Of a stretch of DNA of 64,000 nt, positions 59,921-64,000 are shown in pieces; the stretch's first letter is position 1, and each line of letters opens with the position of its first letter. The notes under the pieces were generated by a model that saw only the letters and a program-made list of their open reading frames with translations, searched no databases and was not told the DNA's origin. The position numbers and the translations under genes were made by a program. Source of the DNA: Desulfurivibrio sp044068625 (GTDB lineage: Bacteria > Desulfobacterota > Desulfobulbia > Desulfobulbales > Desulfurivibrionaceae); the NCBI RefSeq assembly GCF_044068625.1, contig NZ_JBIPKH010000005.1:62001-126000 (forward strand), given 5' to 3'.

Positions 59921-61372
59921 ATGTACAACCCATTACGAACTCAACCGGAAGAACGGACGGTTCGTCGACGACCGGCGCCGGCCGCTGCCGAGGTGGCCGG
60001 CGCCGCTGCCGGGCTGCCCCGTTATTTGCGCGAGGCGACTCCGGACGCCGGGGTGGCCGATGCCGGAGGGGGGCCGACCGATGCCGCCGTGCCGCTGCCG
60101 GCGGGGGTGCCGGCGGCCGAAGCGGTCCCGGCCACGCCGCCCACCGGCCCCGATGCCTGCGCTACTCCGGCGGAGGAGGAGCGCAAGGAGCGTTTCCGCA
60201 ACCGTAAATTTTCGGTCATAAACTACCGCCCCTCGGCGGGCTACGGCAAGTTTGATGCCTTCTACTGGCCGCGCCTGTCACGAATGGCGGCGGTGGTACG
60301 GATGAAATTCAACTACGTGCAGGCCGTCGACACCCCCAGTCCGCTGACTCTGCTGGGGATGTGGCGGGCCGGGCAGAATATCCGCCGCTTCTTCTGGAGC
60401 GACGCCGAGAAGCGCCAGTTCGCCCGCGATTATGTGCAGCGGGTCGCCCACCGCTGGTCGTTCGCCCACGCTTTCCGCTCGAGTAAACCCTGCTGGCCCT
60501 TTGTCGCCTGGCCCTACGTGACCCCCCTGGCGGTGGGCCTGGAGTCGCTGGCCCATTTCAGCATCACGGTACAGAAGTCGTCGGGGCCGGGCATCGACTA
60601 CGCTTCCGGGGTGGCGGCCCGCAATCCCGGCACCGCCGGCTGGCGGGGCAGCGGCACCTTTCGCTCCTCCGATGTCCGGGAGGCGGCCAGCTTCAATTCG
60701 GTGCATGTCGCCCGTTCGGAACGGCGGCGTCTGGAGCGGGCGGTCACGGCGGCGACCGCGTCACCGGTGCTGTTCGCCAAAAACAGTGATCTGCTGCAGC
60801 CCCCCTATCTGGCCCGAGTGCGCACCCTGGCGGCGGCCATGATGGCCAAAAACCCGTCCGATCCGGCGGTGCCGATGGTCTGCGCCGGTTTTGCCAGTGC
60901 CGAGGGGAGGGCGGAACACAACCAGCGGCTGTCGCAGCGGCGGGCCGAGGCGGTGGGCGACGAGCTGCGGCGGGCCGGGGTACCGCAGCCGGTGGTGGTC
61001 AGCGCCCGTGGGGCGGTCGGTGATCCCAACGACGCCGCCAATCGCAAGGTTGAAATCGCTCCCTCCACCACCTTTGAAACCAGCTATGCCGCCAACCGCT
61101 ACTCGGTGGCCGAGCACGAGTTCGGCCACGCTTTGGGGCTGCCGGACGAATACGTCAACCGGACCAGTGGGGTGCTGGGCGACAAACAGACCGCCTTCGC
61201 CAACCTGGCCCAGGCCGCCGGGGTGGCGCCACCGGATCGCTGGGGGGAGAGAACCTCCAGCCTGATGTCGGCCGGGGTCGATGTGTTGCCCCGCCACTAT
61301 CTGACCATCTGGGAGGCTCTGGGCCATATGACCACCCCGGATATCACCCGCGACCAATGGCGCATCGGCTGA
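59921..61372 (+). CDS. OmpA-like domain / zinc-metalloprotease-motif protein
   Basis: 483 residues from the ATG at 59921 (GGGGGA upstream). No signal peptide is visible. The first 90 residues are Ala/Pro/Arg-rich (RRRPAPAAAEVAGAAAGL, PRYLREA). A middle region of about 180 residues is not recognised. Residues 290-375 resemble an OmpA C-terminal domain: VLFAKNSDLL, CAGFASAEGRAEHNQRLSQR, RRAEAVGDELRRAGV and NRKVEI. A zinc-protease motif HEFGHALGLPDEY follows near residue 400. OmpA-like and protease parts in one chain suggest a secreted or injected effector, or a wall-associated protease; the N-terminus recalls proteins encoded with contractile injection systems, but none is nearby. Small hairpin CCCGGCA/TGCCGGG at 59877-59897 lies upstream. 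It overlaps the next gene by one base. Confidence 0.72.
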   Translation: MYNPLRTQPEERTVRRRPAPAAAEVAGAAAGLPRYLREATPDAGVADAGGGPTDAAVPLPAGVPAAEAVPATPPTGPDACATPAEEERKERFRNRKFSVINYRPSAGYGKFDAFYWPRLSRMAAVVRMKFNYVQAVDTPSPLTLLGMWRAGQNIRRFFWSDAEKRQFARDYVQRVAHRWSFAHAFRSSKPCWPFVAWPYVTPLAVGLESLAHFSITVQKSSGPGIDYASGVAARNPGTAGWRGSGTFRSSDVREAASFNSVHVARSERRRLERAVTAATASPVLFAKNSDLLQPPYLARVRTLAAAMMAKNPSDPAVPMVCAGFASAEGRAEHNQRLSQRRAEAVGDELRRAGVPQPVVVSARGAVGDPNDAANRKVEIAPSTTFETSYAANRYSVAEHEFGHALGLPDEYVNRTSGVLGDKQTAFANLAQAAGVAPPDRWGERTSSLMSAGVDVLPRHYLTIWEALGHMTTPDITRDQWRIG

Positions 61373-61818
61373 TGCCGCCGCTTTCCATCGAGTATCGCCG
61401 CCTTGGCCTGTTGCCCACCTGCCTGGGCAATGAGGCGCTCCGGGTGAGTGGCGATGGCGAGATCCGGCACCGCAAAAACCACCGGGAATGCGAGACGGAT
61501 CAGTTGTGGAGCGAACCGTGGCGGCTGATTGGTCGATTGGAGCAGGAACATTTGGCCGATTTGTGGCAAGCGGTGGCGGCCACGGAATCGCTGGCCCCGC
61601 TGACCGCCCTCGCGGAGGACGAGGAGGACGAGGAGGATGGTGGTTACGAGGAACTGCTTATCGTCGAGAAGGAGAGCACTCGTCGCTATCTAATGCGCGA
61701 CTTTGCCCGGCGACCCGTCCTGGCCGAGGTGGCGCGAAGGCTGTGGGACGCCCTGGCCCGGGCAAAAATGGTTGCCGGCAGCACCAGTGTCCAGGCGGCA
61801 GACGGGAATGGCGTCTGA
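61372..61818 (+). CDS. Small acidic protein of unknown function, coupled to the metalloprotease gene
   Basis: 148 residues from the ATG at 61372, which shares a base with the upstream stop (TGATG); an in-frame ATG at 61357 would add five residues. A very acidic run (LAEDEEDEEDGGYEE) lies in the middle. No signal peptide, no membrane helix and no family is recognised. The WSEPWRLIGRLEQEHLADLW segment suggests an amphipathic helical protein. Overlap with the putative effector and small size are compatible with an immunity or chaperone role, which is only inference from context. Confidence 0.6.
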   Translation: MPPLSIEYRRLGLLPTCLGNEALRVSGDGEIRHRKNHRECETDQLWSEPWRLIGRLEQEHLADLWQAVAATESLAPLTALAEDEEDEEDGGYEELLIVEKESTRRYLMRDFARRPVLAEVARRLWDALARAKMVAGSTSVQAADGNGV

Positions 61819-61836
61819 CCCCATTCCCCCTTCCCA

Positions 61837-62607
61837 TCATTTTTGCAAACTCTTGGTCACATCGATGAGCAGACTCGCGGTGAGCCGCGAGCGCTCGATC
61901 ATGCCGACGAAACGCTGCACTTCGTCCACCGCCGGCAGCCGTTCGACGCCAAGGGTTTCCATGCGCTGCAGGGCCTGGAATTTATCGGTGCCGGTGGGGA
62001 TTGCGTCGTTAGCCGCAACAAACCCAGGCAACTGCGCCAGCTTCTTGGTATCAGTCTGGTTCAACCAACGCGCCAGGTCATCTGCGCGATAAGGGGCATT
62101 GGAATTCTGCAACAGTTCGGTAAGCGCGCGGGCGTCAACGATGCCGAAAAAACGCCCATCGGGATGTTCGATGATGAGATATTTGAAGAAGGGCTGGCGC
62201 GAGAGTGCCGCAAAATATTCCTCGATGGCCGGCCCCCAGTAGCCGCCATGTCCAAGGCGAAACAGCAGGCCTTCGGTGCGCCGTTCAATCAATTGTGGAA
62301 TCTTGCTCACCGCCTCTTTGGGATCGAGGCGCACCGGCTCGGCAGGCACTCCGGTCAAAGGTTCCACCTGCTGGTCGATGCTGACTTCGCCGGCCTTGAC
62401 AAAGGCGGATTCTATCTTGAGTCCGCCCTCACCGATTTCGAGGGTCTGCAACTTGCCGGTGACCAGCAAAAAGACCACCACCGGTACAACCGCCACCACA
62501 ATGTCGGAGGGCTTAACCTCAAAGCGGCTGTTTTTTGCCCGCAGCAACACCAGTGCAGCAAGAATGGCCAGAAAACTACCGACTGACAGGATGATGGCGG
62601 CGTCCAT
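61837..62607 (-). CDS. Membrane-anchored CBS-like domain protein
   Basis: 256 residues. Two N-terminal membrane helices (AIILSVGSFLAILAALVLL at 4-22 and IVVAVVPVVVFLLV at 36-49) are followed by a soluble part. Residues 135-165 (KYLIIEHPDGRFFGIVDARAL) and about 215-250 (FQALQRMETLGVERLPAVDE and GMIERSRL) look like the two halves of a CBS pair, which binds adenosyl nucleotides in other proteins. The start has GAGGGGAG upstream. It converges on the small acidic protein gene. Function is unknown. Confidence 0.65.
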   Translation of the reverse strand: MDAAIILSVGSFLAILAALVLLRAKNSRFEVKPSDIVVAVVPVVVFLLVTGKLQTLEIGEGGLKIESAFVKAGEVSIDQQVEPLTGVPAEPVRLDPKEAVSKIPQLIERRTEGLLFRLGHGGYWGPAIEEYFAALSRQPFFKYLIIEHPDGRFFGIVDARALTELLQNSNAPYRADDLARWLNQTDTKKLAQLPGFVAANDAIPTGTDKFQALQRMETLGVERLPAVDEVQRFVGMIERSRLTASLLIDVTKSLQK

Positions 62608-62964
62608 GGCAGACTCCCCTCAGGCACCAGATAGGTGATAGTAATTTCCTTTCGGCCGCCCTGACAGAAAAACGAATCATCGATGACAACCCCATGCAAC
62701 TTGCCCCTCAAAAACCGACACTTCATCGTCAATAAAGGCTGCCGATCGGCATGTCAAGAAAAATAGTAAGCCGCCCGGCGACAAAATCCAGCCCCAGCCC
62801 CTACCCCTTCCGAAACGCCACGCGGATGCAACCAGGGTGGCCGCACAAACTTGACCTCCGTTTTATAATCACCTAGATTGTACCGTGCCGCAACAAATGC
62901 GAGCATCGGTCAAGATCCGCAATTACCTGCAAATAAAAACGAGCAAGGAAAAGGACATATTATT
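62608..62964. other. Gene-free gap with rluA-like fragment
   Basis: 357 bases without a credible gene. Bases 62771-62792 are identical to 57634-57655 inside the rluA-type gene, in the same orientation on the plus strand; read on the minus strand both encode LDFVAGR. The sequence at 62832-62850 resembles 57881-57898. These look like decayed fragments. No confident promoter is seen. Confidence 0.55.
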
Positions 62965-63570
62965 ATGAAGATAGTTGGAGTTTCGGCCAGCGCCAGAAAA
63001 AACAAATCCACCCGTTTTCTCCTGGAGCAATGTCTTGATGAGCTAAAGGAGAGTGCCGCGGCCCAGGGCAAGGGCAAGGGCCTGGAGGTAGAGGTCATTG
63101 ACCTGGCGGCGCTGCGTTTTCATGGCTGCCTGGCCTGCGACACCTGCAAAAAGGGGGTTAAATGCAGCCAACAGGACGATTTTCAGGAGCTTATCCCCAA
63201 GCTCGCCGCCCCCGAGGTGGCAGGAATCATCGTGGCCACCCCGGTTTATATGGGCTGTATGTCGAGTCAGGCCAAAGCCTTTCTTGACCGCACAGTGCTC
63301 TTCAGGCGCAACGGTTTCATGTTTAAAAACAAGCTGGGCGGCGTCATCGCGGTGGGAGGTTCGCGCAATGGCGGCCAAGAGTTGACCATCCAGGCGGTAC
63401 ACGCGGCCATGATGATCCACGACATGATCATTGTCGGAGATGGCGATCATTTCGGCGGCACCGGCTGGGCCAACCATTCCGATGGCCACCAGGGCGATAC
63501 CACTGGTATTGCCACCGCCAGAAATCTTGGCCGGCGCATGGCCGAGGTGGCAGCCCTGATGCGGGAGTAG
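62965..63570 (+). CDS. Flavodoxin-fold NAD(P)H-dependent FMN reductase-like protein
   Basis: 201 residues from the ATG at 62965 (AAGGAAAAGG upstream); the open frame extends 29 residues without a better start. The FMN phosphate loop is VGVSASARKNKSTRFLLEQC. A Cys-rich insert CLACDTCKKGVKC (about 53-67), typical of the iron-sulfur flavoprotein or multimeric flavodoxin WrbA-like group, is followed by ATPVYMGCMSSQAKAFLDR and GGSRNGGQE. In iron-sulfur flavoproteins the compact Cys motif binds [4Fe-4S]; here CxxCxxCxxxxxC is close to that pattern. A redox role in anaerobic electron transfer is likely; substrate unknown. Confidence 0.88.
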   Translation: MKIVGVSASARKNKSTRFLLEQCLDELKESAAAQGKGKGLEVEVIDLAALRFHGCLACDTCKKGVKCSQQDDFQELIPKLAAPEVAGIIVATPVYMGCMSSQAKAFLDRTVLFRRNGFMFKNKLGGVIAVGGSRNGGQELTIQAVHAAMMIHDMIIVGDGDHFGGTGWANHSDGHQGDTTGIATARNLGRRMAEVAALMRE

Positions 63571-63603
63571 GCCACCCCTGCCAAATATGACAGACTAACC
63601 CCG

Positions 63604-63638
63604 TGGACGGGGAATGGCATCGACCCATCCCCCGTCCA
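63604..63638. terminator. Bidirectional hairpin between converging genes
   Basis: TGGACGGGG (63604-63612) pairs with CCCCGTCCA (63630-63638); after an A-C mismatch ATGG/CCAT continues the stem around a CATCGAC loop. It lies between the ends of the flavodoxin-like and HNH genes. No T-tract is seen. Confidence 0.55.
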
Positions 63639-63656
63639 TGCCCCCAACCGGTCCTC

Positions 63657-64000
63657 TCATTTTTTGGCCTTCAGCAGATCCCCAAGGGAGGCAAAGGGGG
63701 TTGAACTGGCCACCCCTTCCGGCTTTTCCCCCGGTCGGATGGCGCCATAGGAGTCGGCAACGCTCTGACGATCATGCTGGTTGTCATGGCAGTAGATGCA
63801 CAACAGCTCCCAGTTGCTGCCGTCGGGCGGGTTATTGTCGTGGTTGTGATCCTTGTGGTGGACGGTGAGGTCGCGCAATTTCTTGCCGCTGAACTCGCGA
63901 CCGCAGGCCCCGCAGACCCAGGGATAGAGCTTGAGCGCCTGCTCCCGATAACTCTGGGCTCGTTTCTCCCTTTCCCGCTGGGCCTCGGTCAGGGCCGCCG
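63657..64000 (-). CDS. YajD-like HNH nuclease family protein (5' end outside window)
   Basis: The frame is open to the right edge; about 114 residues are visible. A zinc-binding CxxC (WVCGACGREFSG) is followed by the HNH core LTVHHKDHNHDNNPPDG and a second Cys pair LLCIYCHDNQH, the arrangement of YajD-type HNH proteins. The upstream part is charged (EAQREREKRAQSYREQAL). The C-terminal 35 residues (GVASSTPFASLGDLLKAKK) are also typical of YajD relatives. DNA substrate is unknown; these are chromosomal proteins of uncertain function. Confidence 0.85.
   Translation of the reverse strand, partial: AALTEAQREREKRAQSYREQALKLYPWVCGACGREFSGKKLRDLTVHHKDHNHDNNPPDGSNWELLCIYCHDNQHDRQSVADSYGAIRPGEKPEGVASSTPFASLGDLLKAKK

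Noticed and set aside
1..64000. CRISPR arrays, tRNA or rRNA genes, insertion sequences or prophage genes
   Set aside because: No regular direct repeats with spacers, no cloverleaf or rRNA sequence, and no transposase, integrase or phage structural protein was recognised.

Overview
The window is about 60% GC, densely coded and largely organised in operons. It looks like a chromosome segment of an anaerobic Desulfobacterota (deltaproteobacterial) organism, probably near Desulfobulbales/Desulfurivibrionaceae. That placement is inferred from the gene set: a bacterial Wood-Ljungdahl cluster with CooS/AcsB, HdrA/MvhD selenoproteins, haem-type Tll0287-like sensor kinases, NosL-like and V4R proteins. 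No 16S rRNA or tRNA gene was seen.

Bases 1-4837 hold the end of an AsmA-like protein, a PilZ protein, a haem-domain histidine kinase, a TPR protein and nadC. Bases 4840-31028, nearly all on the minus strand, form the metabolic core. In transcription order it runs nifU, nifS, thyX, fhs, terminator, a PilB-like ATPase, folD, cooS, a metF-acsD fusion, acsB, acsC, a giant formate dehydrogenase fused to an FAD/NAD(P) diaphorase, hdrA and mvhD. Together these genes encode most of the Wood-Ljungdahl pathway and its electron carriers. Formate dehydrogenase, HdrA and MvhD are each interrupted by one in-frame TGA at the position where their families carry Cys or Sec. Each TGA is followed by a hairpin of bacterial SECIS geometry, so all three are read here as selenoproteins and not as six broken genes. 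AcsE, HdrB/HdrC and MetV are not in the window.

Bases 29844-35667 carry a rhodanese/metallo-beta-lactamase protein with altered metal ligands, uvrC, a V4R protein, an uncharacterised protein coupled to a NosL-like Tat protein, and a receiver-PilZ protein. Bases 35908-44444 hold three large sensor kinases and an NtrC-type sigma-54 activator. Bases 44788-55834 are a chemotaxis operon (receiver-kinase, cheW, mcp, cheR, cheB, cheA, cheY, cheD, HDOD, receiver, CheX-like). It is preceded by a well-matched sigma-54 promoter with upstream direct repeats.

Bases 55935-64000 look accessory: a PIN-PhoH gene broken by a frameshift and an internal deletion, an RluA-type pseudouridine synthase, a kelch-like lipoprotein, an OmpA-like/zinc-metalloprotease protein coupled to a small acidic protein, a CBS-domain membrane protein, a flavodoxin-like reductase and a partial YajD-like HNH protein. 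No CRISPR array, insertion sequence, integrase or phage gene was found.
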